Assembly: GCA_030374805.1 (NCBI GenBank)
Contig: JARGSG010000204.1
Span: forward strand, 98,981 to 162,980
Origin: Gracilaria gracilis
Taxonomy: Eukaryota > Rhodophyta > Florideophyceae > Gracilariales > Gracilariaceae
Length of the DNA: 64,000 nt
Direction of reading: 5' to 3'
A model generated the notes under the pieces. That model did not search any database, was not told where the DNA came from, and saw nothing but the letters and a program-made list of their open reading frames with translations. Below are positions 20,601 through 28,400 of this stretch, in pieces. How positions within the stretch are numbered: position 1 is the first letter of the stretch; every line of letters begins with the position of its first letter. A program made the position numbers and the translations under genes.

Positions 20601-20980
20601 CTTTTGGAGCCGAGATACTTGCATGTGCAGAGGCTGAGGATCGAGGTTACGACCTGAAAGAGTCGTACAACAGCATCTTCCCACATTTGCGTGTTTGTCA
20701 TCACATATTAGTTGACTCAAAAGCTCTGTTTGACACCATCACTACGCTCCACGAGTGCAGGGAATTTAGGTTAAGGAAAACGGTGACGATGCTCCGAGAT
20801 GCTTTTGAAGCGGGCGAATTGGACCGGCTTTCATGGATTCCCGGAAAGCGCAACGTAGCCGATGCACTTACAAAACGCAGCGTTGAGCAGTCGACTCAGC
20901 TGAATCTCATGTTAGAGCTTGGTTTATGGATCATTGACGAGTCCAAAGGAATTAGTCATGATTATAGAACGTGGCAGTAG
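17696..20980 (+). CDS. Copia Pol polyprotein (protease-like, integrase, RT, RNase H)
   Basis: The pol frame is -1 relative to gag and is open across the gag stop; the first ATG is at 17792. A protease-like start PILDEGSPLSSGG has D-E-G where D-[ST]-G is usual, with PLTIGLDI downstream. Integrase follows: the H-H-C-C zinc region (LTHAHPEE...CGIC), then the catalytic triad at IQSDFM, SADDEF and GIVERK. The reverse transcriptase has DIKGAFLQSGP, LPYGIVDAGRQW and LVDDLLVAG (VDD in place of YVDD). RNase H has SFSDASHG, SSFGAEI and VDSKALFD. The ORF is uninterrupted, so the element may be active. Expression probably uses a -1 frameshift at the T6 run. Confidence 0.9.
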   Translation, partial: LRDSERDPNPILDEGSPLSSGGIGSAIHLCEAMGIPFDPYKPRTRYRRGWGHNCENSKEVKCSWTLSFQDMRNQMTEITFDLFDDDSPLTIGLDIQRYSVTDFTSQPPTITFHRDTDKEPRIIGLYISSTSVYNARARALITPTMNTLLASAGRNLRPRTLAKRLHRLTHAHPEEIIDLCKRAGQNSKELEEEVRKLSDNCGICAQSGLPNPSKKVSISHVNQAFNIEIQSDFMFCVIRGTRYAVLHIVDCGTGYSEGTIMSDREAGSIIATIEVEWINRHGAPESLSADDEFNSRQTKSFLSGRNIRFKARPVRRHNKTGIVERKNGVVKRILERLQLDQTSATDRTILSRAIFLSNCFTGSKVLSSFELAKGYAPSILGAPRRMVTEELLKAYTEQAASRALQRAMKARNHTGLSQSAIKPGDEVLFFFRTSANNIPDEWRSAVVVKAHQHYIEVRRRVRGPISRVAYEDLRLRPNSPLARELGEGLMEDYIDLTLSPSSSSDQGSPMHTTGALMAVNEEHARKDMGDYTQGLIDNPELNGPHELESSEQRVLVNMQKVLGNRQVSAREVEFAPPWILRKAVEKERDDNWTTAYEEVSEYDIPRDANVISSHTVYKVKEDEDGHRKLKARLVTHGNRDDLKDEIRKDCSNADMIVIRLLLSVSLCLGFDLGVADIKGAFLQSGPIKRDIYVRPAPEFRTKRGVLWKLTKLPYGIVDAGRQWAKRIEAWMLGTMNLTRIYGINQLFVDRDESGNITLVIAKLVDDLLVAGTSYTIAKFMQDLGHEFEVGKVRTGSKLSFAGCDILIDEEHSITLTMSSYMDRLEPIEMSRARRRQREERTTDNETRSYRSLAGTLMYLGSAVLPQASFVTSRMQQELGGLKVKHLVDANAMLQEIRNMNPVVKYVVPIGVTSATLVSFSDASHGTNDQAYGQTGVICGIKFITEFGEDPIFHPIHWTSCKQRRVTYSSFGAEILACAEAEDRGYDLKESYNSIFPHLRVCHHILVDSKALFDTITTLHECREFRLRKTVTMLRDAFEAGELDRLSWIPGKRNVADALTKRSVEQSTQLNLMLELGLWIIDESKGISHDYRTWQ

Positions 20981-21030
20981 TATGCTATGTTCCGTTAAAC
21001 TTGTAACGGATACTAGCGCGACGGGGGGTG

Positions 21031-21285
21031 TGTTAGAGTATTAGCGACTGTTAGCAACATACTCACTGTTGGTAACTAATAGTGACGGTCCCACAAGTTC
21101 CGTCCGACAGTCATTAGCCCAACGGCCGCCCAGTATCCGTATATAAAGGCACACCATTAACCCAGGAGCTCACTTTCCGGGAGCTCCCGGGCAGACCCCT
21201 TGTGCCAATAGTATTACTTGTGAACTATCCCCTCCTACACTGCACTCCGATGAACTTCGAGCATGTGGCCGAAGGGCATACGAAA
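21031..21285 (+). repeat. Copia 3' LTR
   Basis: 255 bp, identical to the 5' LTR except for A at 21216 in place of G. It is followed directly by the target duplication ACGGT (21286-21290). Confidence 0.95.
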
Positions 21286-21969
21286 ACGGTACACGAATAA
21301 CTACACGAATTTTTGGATTTCGAGGCACGCGGAAAAGGCTTTATTTGCAGGGTCAAGCGCACCAGCTCCACCGCTCGTCGTTGCCAAGAACGCTCACGGC
21401 CGACTCCGCGCCTCGTGGAGCCGTGCGCTTAACCGCTTTGCAACTACAGCCGCCGCCGCGGCCTCTCTTCGCTTTTTCTTTCTTCGCCAACAAACCCTCC
21501 CCCGTCCCCACTTTCACAGCCCAATTACACAGGAAACATAATCAACCACCCGGGTTCCCCGTCAAAATCTATGCGTTCGCCTGCACGGGTCACACAGCGC
21601 CATCTCCACAACAAAATCCCACTTTGTCCTCGCTTCTACCCCCCCGGCCCCACGTTTCAGTAACTACTTTCTACAACGTTGCGTCGTGGTCTCTGCAGAA
21701 ACAAAATTTGACTCACCTCCTACATCGAACAAAGCCGCAACACGACAAGCATTTTGTACACCAAATCTGTCGAACACACAGCAGGCATCCTTGGCATACT
21801 TACTGTCAAGGCGCAAATTCACAGGCTCTCTCTGTCTCAAAGTTAAAGGCACGTGCGCCACTTGTGGGAACGCCTCGCTCTCGCACACCAACAGAAACTT
21901 GGCATGTAATGCCTAAGGCCGTCGCAAATCCCGCTTTTGGTGCCTCAAGGGTCCATCCAGTTCGCCTTA
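21286..21969. other. DNA between Copia and the older degenerate frame
   Basis: This was originally continuous with the TFIIB upstream DNA before the Copia insertion. Short plus-strand frames run through it. One near 21686-21916 contains a C-x2-C...H...C cluster (CATCGNASLSHTNRNLAC) that could be a fragment of a zinc-binding element protein. No intact gene. Confidence 0.4.
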
Positions 21970-22223
21970 ATGGGACGTTGCGGCTTCTACAAATGTAACA
22001 AGAAGCCAAAAGTCCTGCCTCACGAGAAACCTGCTTTGCCCGTCCGCTCCCATAACGAATTTACGGATCAAGACAATTCGCTCAATTGAACAAAGTGGCA
22101 AGTTTTTGCCCACACTCAGCTCACAATAGCGCTTTCCAATTTTTGGAGATGACCGTTTGAACATCGGAAGCCAAACATAAATCCTCGTCGGGCCACACCC
22201 TACGCAGTTCCTCAACATACTTC
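21970..22223 (+). pseudogene. Degenerate reading frame, 5' part, split by the Gypsy insertion
   Basis: From ATG 21970 (MGRCGFYKCNKKPKVLPHE) the frame reads protein-like with two in-frame TGA codons. It reaches the Gypsy target site ACTTC at 22219-22223 and resumes at 33971. The family was not recognised; the Cys/Lys-rich start hints at a zinc-binding region. It may belong to the DIRS-type element that follows or to an older element. Confidence 0.4.
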
Positions 22224-23084
22224 TGTGGTGCAAAGCCCTCGACGGGAAACAACAAGCCGCGTCGCGGACGAGCACCTCAGGGTGTTCAGGCCCTGCTCCC
22301 TGTGAAGGGCAGTCGAGCGGCAGAACCCTCCGATAGGGCCAACACGAGCCGGGTGTAAGTCCGGGTGGCCCCGATCTGGGCGTGCAGTCGGAGGTGGAGG
22401 GGTGAAGAATCAGCTTTAGAAACCGACACTGTCGGACGAACCAATACGTATGGCAGTATCCAACCCAACGGAATGGGCAACGAGGGATCAACAAATGAGC
22501 CGCGCAGCGGAGCACTGACTCACGAGAGTGGGGCGGCAAGCCCAATACCAAAAGGGACAACCTGTATAACAGGGCGAAGCAGCAAGAGCCGTATGACGGA
22601 AGATGCACCAATGGTGACGGAAAAACAATAAAGAAATAGCCGTAACGACGGTCCAGAACTCCTCGATGGTAGAGGCGGTTGACAAGTCCGGATATGCGGC
22701 GACTTTCCCAAGAAGTGGGCTAGAGTCGGGCGCAAGCTGCGACAAGTCAGAGCCAAAGTCCTCCTTGAGGTTTACTTCCGTACAGTGGCGGCAAGTGCCG
22801 CCACTTATATACGGCACTTGAAAATATCAAGTAAATATCTAAGTAACCGGCACTGCCGGCCATGACACTACACGTGGACTACCCGTGAGGGATTGCCACG
22901 GCGCACCCGACATCGGGCCATTGCAGACACACGTGTCTACAATTACTACCCTTCCTAGGCGCACCCCATAATGGGCATAATAAACTAATAACTAGTCATA
23001 TCTAGCGGTGGCGAGACCGGAAACGGATCAAACTCTTATGAAGAGTTGTAACGCGCATCCCCTGTAAAGGGCCATTGCACTACA
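22224..23084 (-). repeat. Gypsy-1 3' LTR
   Basis: 861 bp. In element orientation it begins TGTAG and ends CCACA. It contains a TATATA core near 22804-22812 and many small inverted repeats, such as CCGACACTGTCGG at 22421-22433. It ends (plus strand) at CTACA 23084, beside the polypurine tract. Confidence 0.95.
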
Positions 23085-23100
23085 TCTCCCCCTTCTCAGG
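23085..23100 (-). other. Gypsy-1 polypurine tract
   Basis: On the minus strand this reads CCTGAGAAGGGGGAGA and abuts the 3' LTR. It is the expected plus-strand primer for reverse transcription and fixes the element orientation. Confidence 0.9.
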
Positions 23101-23136
23101 TTGAGACACCGTTCAGACGGCCGTCCACGCTCCACC

Positions 23137-24495
23137 ATGGGAGTTCATAACCACGTCCCCCTCGACGGGGTTGCCGAGATAAGTTCGGAACCACGCACTC
23201 CACCGCCTGTTACACCATCTTCCTCAGCGCCCAACTCCCCAACAATGTCGCACAACAACCCTCACCAACCTCCGAGTGCCCCTCCGTCTTCGACGGCACG
23301 CATGCAAGTCTCGAATCCGCCGTTCCGGTCCGTGCCTCTTCCGCAAGCGGCGGCAGTTTCGCAACCCGGGTCTTCCGGTCAAGGTCCTGCGCCTGCACAA
23401 GGTGCTGGTCCTGCCCCTGTGTGGGATTGGTTCAACATCGACTTGCCCGCTTCCGCGGCTGGCTGGCCGGCTCTCGGTACTTTGCGCATCCGGGATCCTC
23501 ACCGGCATAGTGCGATATTCGCCCAGGCACCCTGGTTTGACGCCGAAGCGCTCTCGGACACCGAGCTTATCGAATCCTACACCATCGATGGCAATCTCCC
23601 TGGCGGGCTTCCGGTAGACGTGACCCGTTCTTGGGACTGGCGCGCCCGCGTGGCGGTGAATCCGAGTTGCCTATTCGTAGGTCGGCACGAGTCGCGGCAG
23701 TTTGCTCGAAACGAGATGGCCCGTATCGGGTACGCGCGGCACTTCCGAGCTCCGAACGAGCATCCTGTGCCGGAACAGTACCGGTATGACGTTGCGCGAT
23801 ACCGAACATTCGGCGAAGTCGGCTACGGCGACTATCTTGCCAACGCGTTGGACGAGATCGACCGATATTCGGATACCGTACAGCCCCACCAGGATTTGAT
23901 ACTGTGGGCTCGGCCCATTCTTCGCGCCGAGTTCCGGTATCTCCGCCGTCCAGCACGGTCAGCCTTCTTGGAAGGACTCCGCTTTGAGCGGAAGTGGCGC
24001 TCCCGTTTTGGGATTCTGGCGCCATACCAGTGTTCTGAAGTCGAACGACTGGCTGGGCACGCCCGCCGAGGACGGTACATGCAACTTCCAGACTTCTGGC
24101 CGGCCGTCGAGGTCCCACGAGGGTGTTACGTGGAGCTCCCGCCCTGTATTACATACATCGGGTCGTACTTCATGAACAATCCGCCTCGCGGCCTTCGGAG
24201 TCTCCTAGCCACTGAATGGACTGTCCGCGTAGCGGCGTATCTCCTCGTCGAGGCGTACGACGCTTACCGTCTGTGGCATATTCCGGGTCTCATCCGGCAA
24301 TCAATCCGTAACTTGGACCTTTCCGAAGTACTCGGCTCAGTGCGCAACGCTCGTGAAGCAACCCAACTGGTGGGCGTGATCGACCAGATTGACTGGGATG
24401 AAGTGCCTGCCAACCAGGTATCCGGTGGGGTCCGCCGGCCGAACGACCGCTCTCCGGGACGTACTGTCAATGCCGGCGATTTTCGTCTACTTTGA
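23137..24495 (+). CDS. Gypsy-1 antisense ORF 1, unknown function
   Basis: 452 codons on the strand opposite to gag and pol, starting 53 bp from the LTR edge at ATG 23137 in a strong context (CCACCATGG). Residues 1-95 are Pro/Ser-rich and disordered. Residues about 96-440 have globular composition (W, Y, R and F-rich, such as VWDWFNIDLPASAAGWPAL and TRSWDWRARVAVNP). I see no transmembrane segment, zinc knuckle or known domain. It sits where env or accessory genes lie in other Gypsy elements, but reversed. Transcription could start from an antisense promoter in the neighbouring LTR. I do not recognise a family and assign no function. Confidence 0.6.
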   Translation: MGVHNHVPLDGVAEISSEPRTPPPVTPSSSAPNSPTMSHNNPHQPPSAPPSSTARMQVSNPPFRSVPLPQAAAVSQPGSSGQGPAPAQGAGPAPVWDWFNIDLPASAAGWPALGTLRIRDPHRHSAIFAQAPWFDAEALSDTELIESYTIDGNLPGGLPVDVTRSWDWRARVAVNPSCLFVGRHESRQFARNEMARIGYARHFRAPNEHPVPEQYRYDVARYRTFGEVGYGDYLANALDEIDRYSDTVQPHQDLILWARPILRAEFRYLRRPARSAFLEGLRFERKWRSRFGILAPYQCSEVERLAGHARRGRYMQLPDFWPAVEVPRGCYVELPPCITYIGSYFMNNPPRGLRSLLATEWTVRVAAYLLVEAYDAYRLWHIPGLIRQSIRNLDLSEVLGSVRNAREATQLVGVIDQIDWDEVPANQVSGGVRRPNDRSPGRTVNAGDFRLL

Positions 24496-24961
24496 CCCAT
24501 GGGAATGGGAAGTAATCGGACCCGCCGAAGCGGCTGAGCGTCGCCGAGGAGATCGGTATATCCCCGAGGGGCACCCGCGTGGGTTCATCTACGTCGATGA
24601 CGGCGACGATGACCCTGTAGAGGGAGGAAGCCCCATGGACGAGGGAAGCCCAGCGGGCACAGTGGAAGAACAACAGCCCGAAGCGACGGGAGAGGGCGAC
24701 ATTGTCGAAAACGTCGACCCACCCGCTGAAGCGGCTCCTGATCCAACAATCCCCTGGGGGCAATCTGTGGCGACAACCGATGACGTCGGCGCTACCATAA
24801 CGCCACGTGCGGTGGTTATTCGCGACTTCCTACGAGGTGTAGGTGTGGCCGTACCGGATACGGTGACCGACGAGTCGGATCTGCAAGCGATTGCAGCGCA
24901 ACACTTCTCCGGCGCTCCCGGCGGTGGCAACACCCCAGGTGCTGGGCCATCTGGCGCTTAG
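24470..24961 (+). CDS. Gypsy-1 antisense ORF 2, unknown, overlaps ORF 1
   Basis: 163 codons from ATG 24470 (MPAIFVYFDPWEWEVIGP), in the +1 frame relative to ORF 1 and overlapping its last 26 bases. The frame is open back to 24389, so a +1 frameshift fusion with ORF 1 is equally possible. The middle is acidic (DDGDDDPVEGG) and the tail is Gly/Pro-rich. No domain recognised. The overlap and shared orientation suggest expression together with ORF 1. Confidence 0.5.
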   Translation: MPAIFVYFDPWEWEVIGPAEAAERRRGDRYIPEGHPRGFIYVDDGDDDPVEGGSPMDEGSPAGTVEEQQPEATGEGDIVENVDPPAEAAPDPTIPWGQSVATTDDVGATITPRAVVIRDFLRGVGVAVPDTVTDESDLQAIAAQHFSGAPGGGNTPGAGPSGA

Positions 24962-25451
24962 GCCTCCCAAGGAGGGTGATCGTAACTTGAGATCGACCCC
25001 AGTAGCGAGGGGCAAAGCCCCGTAGTTGAAGTAAACTCCTCCGGCTTGTGCCGGCTTGGCTTTGAATTTTCTTCTGCTCTCCCCCTTCTCAGTGGGCAGT
25101 ACCTCATGCGAGGCTGTTGCGAATGACCCACGAGAGAGGGGCTAAGCTTCCGCTGTGAGCGGCTGTAGCATCATAACTTCATAGTCTTCCTTCCAGTATC
25201 CTGGCTCCTCTTCCTTCTTCTAGGCTTCGATCTTCTTCTTCTCCACTGTAGTGGCTTCCGCATTTCGCGGCGTATTTGCTCAACAAGAGCTGTCTGCTCA
25301 GAGCGACTTGGTCCGCCTGCGGCGGCTTAGTGATCTCAACTTAACTTAGCTGCATCCGCTTGAAGCGGCATATCCTTGCGTAATGCAATACTGTCCGCAT
25401 GAGGCGGTATATTCCGTCTGAGACGGCTGTGCTCAATTGAGACGTGGGCGG
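24962..25451. other. Gypsy-1 non-coding segment between converging ORFs
   Basis: About 490 bp between the antisense ORF pair and the pol stop. It is packed with hairpin-like units with CCG/CGG arms (for example CCGCTGTGAGCGG at 25150-25162). No gene. Confidence 0.6.
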
Positions 25452-28400
25452 TCAACCCACTTGGGCTTTGTCCAGCGTAGCCGGTATCGGTGTCCGTGTG
25501 CGACGGTGGTACTGCAAGACCTTCGAGCGAGGCAAATGCTCAATAGGCTCGTGCGTATCCTCTGAAGAGGCATAGCCGTACCAACGGACTCGATACAGTA
25601 GTTCCCCGTCAGGGGCGTAGCCGTGACTTACCAGACGGTCGATAACATATTCCTCATCGAGGACCTTCCGCTCTGTGTGCGGCTTGGTCGAGGAATCCTC
25701 TTTCGAGGCGTCATCGCTCCTGTTCCCGTCGTGGGCATCGTCAAATGTAGGCGGCTTCCGTCCTGACGGCAACACATCCTGTACACCAGGCAAAGGCGAC
25801 GTTGACCATGGTGTTTTCCTGACTGTCAGGCTTCCAGTTTCCTGGTTCTTCTTCCCATGCTGCTGGGCTGTGAACGGACTTCGTTCTTTTCGCATGGCGA
25901 GCTTCCGGCGTTCCGGCATAATCTCCCGTTGCGACGGTGAACGGTCCGCAAAGCGGTGCGCCAGCGAGTGGTGCTGCAGCACGTGCCGTGGCGGCGGTTT
26001 GCCGCGCGCTGCGGTTGCTGAGCTGTGCGCCGTTGCACGGCTGGCGTTTGCCGATTCAAATTCGGAATTTTTCGACGTTCCGTTTCTCGGCACTGTCAGC
26101 CTAGCAGGCGGCACTCGGCTTGCGACAGGCACGTGTCGTACGCGTGCGCTGTCATCCTCCACAGGAGGCGGTTCGCCCACGGAGCTTGACACTCTGAGTG
26201 GTGCGTGCGCGTCTGCAGTACTCGACTGTTTTCCACTTACTGTGGCTTCACGGATTGCCGAAGCGGCGTTTGTTTCCGTACTTTTCCCGGCTTCATCCCT
26301 TGATGCTTCGCTAAAATCTCCCGAAGTCGGGTCTGCCGTAACAGTACGGTCTTCACTAACTAACTTCTCTCCTTCCGGACTTCCGGCCTTGCGATTCACC
26401 ACGGTGGTGCTTTCCAACTCAGGCTTCCGTGGTAACGGCGCGTCGTTCTCTTCCGGTCTTCCGGCTTCGATCGTCACCGGAGCGGCGTCCTTCTCCGAAG
26501 GCCTCAGCGAATCTGTGCGACTCTTCCGGCTTTCCGGCAGCATGTCACGTACCATATCGGTTCTGTGCTCCCGTTCTCGGGCCTGCGAACGTAACTCCTC
26601 CTCTTGAGGCTTGCGCGGTACCTGCGCGTCGTCCTCTTTCTTCCGGTTCTCCGGCTGCGTGTCACGCGTCCGCGTGCGACTGCGTGCGGCAGAGGCCTGC
26701 GAAGGCGACTCCGTTTCCGACGGCGACAACGGCAAGGAACGATCTGCCGCCTCTCCCTCCTCAGTTGGAGCGTCGGGGGTGGTGGTCAGTATCCCCGGAG
26801 GGGCCAATATCCGCGTGTGCACATGAGCGGCAGTTGCGACTGGTGCGTCTACTTCCGGCTTAGCTGGCAAATCAGCGAGACCGCGTTCCGGATGCGGCAA
26901 CAAAGACAGTTGAGTGCGAGTTCCCGCTTCGGCGGCAGTTTCCGTCTCGACGGCTGTTTCCATTGTAGGTGCGGTAGTAGCCGACGATGGCGGTTGCGAT
27001 TCCTGTGAAACAGGCTTTGGCGCAGGCGTTACGCGATCTCGCGAATAACGCTCGTGCGCACCCTTGACATCAAGGACTACCGTAGTGTCGGTCGTAGCAA
27101 TTACCTTGTAAGGTCCATCCGCAATCGGCGAGAGCTTATGCCGTTTCTCTTTCTCCGGATTATAGTACTCTTTCTTTAAAAAGGCATACTCCCCTTCCTT
27201 GATCTGCGGGGCGTTCTTACGCAGCCTTGCGTCGAAATTCCGCTTGTAGGCGGCCTGTGCTTTCGCAATGTTCTGCCCAACTGTTGGGATAATCTTCTTT
27301 AGCCAGTCCTTCCAGGCGTCCCTGTGTAGACGGGGCGAGGGGAACTTATCCAACGTTGGCTGTGGCTCGATAGCCACCGAAGGTGGAACGCGTGATAGCA
27401 CAAGCTCGAACGGCGAGATCTGCGTAGTACGATGAACCTGCGTGTTGCAGGCATATGTCACCGCATCGGTGTACTGATCCCATTCCGACGGATGCTCGGC
27501 AACAAACGTCCGCAATGCATTGAGCATAGTGCGGTTAAATCGCTCAACCTGCCCATTACTCTGGGGATGATAGGTAGTCGTGAACCAGTTTTGTATCCGC
27601 AAGATGCGGCAGACGTCCTGAAAGAACTTAGCCGTAAACTGCGGTCCATTATCCGATAGTAGGTCAATCGGCGGTCCGTAGACAAAAACCCAGTTAGTAA
27701 CGAAAGCTTGGGCGACCGCACTGGCGGTAACCTTCTTTAAAGGCACAGTCCGCACCAGCTTCGAAAAGCGGTCGGTGATAACGAGCAAAAACCGGTTTCC
27801 CCGGCGGGTGCGAATGAACTCGCCGAGCAAGTCAATTGCCACGAACTCGAGTGGGGCCCTAGCAGGGAAGAGTACCAACTTCTTGGAATACTTCCGCAAT
27901 TTGACGCGGTTCTTCGCACAGTCCGAACATCCACGGACAGTGGCGTACGCGTCGAAAGCCATCGCTGGCCAGTAAAAGTCCTTCCGTAAGGTGTAGTACA
28001 ACTTCCTGCCACCAGGGTGGGCTGACAACTTCGCATAATGCGACAAATGCAGTACTCGTGACTGAAGAGTGTGCGGAACCACAATCTGTGGCCTGTTTCC
28101 GACAGTTCGGATTAGAAATCCTTGGTCGTTCTCGACGAAAGGCAACTGAGCTCCACCGTTTAAACGGCTGCGAATCTCCGTACAAAAACGGTCAGTGTGT
28201 TGCTCCCTGATGAGCTCTTCCGGAGTAATCGGTACAAAAGAGCCCGGTTCGGGTTGCGCGCCTGACACGGCTAACACAGCATCATAGATGTCCCATCCTT
28301 CCGATCCTTCATCGGCATCGTTCGAGCCATCTTCCGCGAGGAAGCACGGTATCTCCAGATCATCAACTGGCGCAGCTTCGGCCTCTGTCTCTAAGCGGGA

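Larger units (their letters stand above)
16350..21285 (+). mobile_element. Copia-type LTR retrotransposon, complete and young
   Basis: A 4936-bp element with two 255-bp direct LTRs that differ at a single position I could find (G at 16535, A at 21216). A perfect 5-bp target duplication ACGGT lies at 16345-16349 and 21286-21290. Domain order is Gag, then protease-like, integrase, reverse transcriptase, RNase H, which is Copia order. The gag and pol frames are intact. A possible primer-binding site starts at TGGGCCCAGGAG (16609), and a short purine tract ACGGGGGG precedes the 3' LTR. It inserted about 300 bp upstream of TFIIB. Confidence 0.95.

Noticed and set aside
22488-22817. 109-codon minus-strand ORF inside the Gypsy-1 LTR, present twice
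   Set aside because: Present in both copies only because the LTR is duplicated; no domain or start context of note.
25675-26607. 310-codon plus-strand ORF inside the Gypsy-1 Pol linker
   Set aside because: It mirrors the low-complexity linker on the other strand and lacks any independent support, unlike the antisense pair at 23137-24961.
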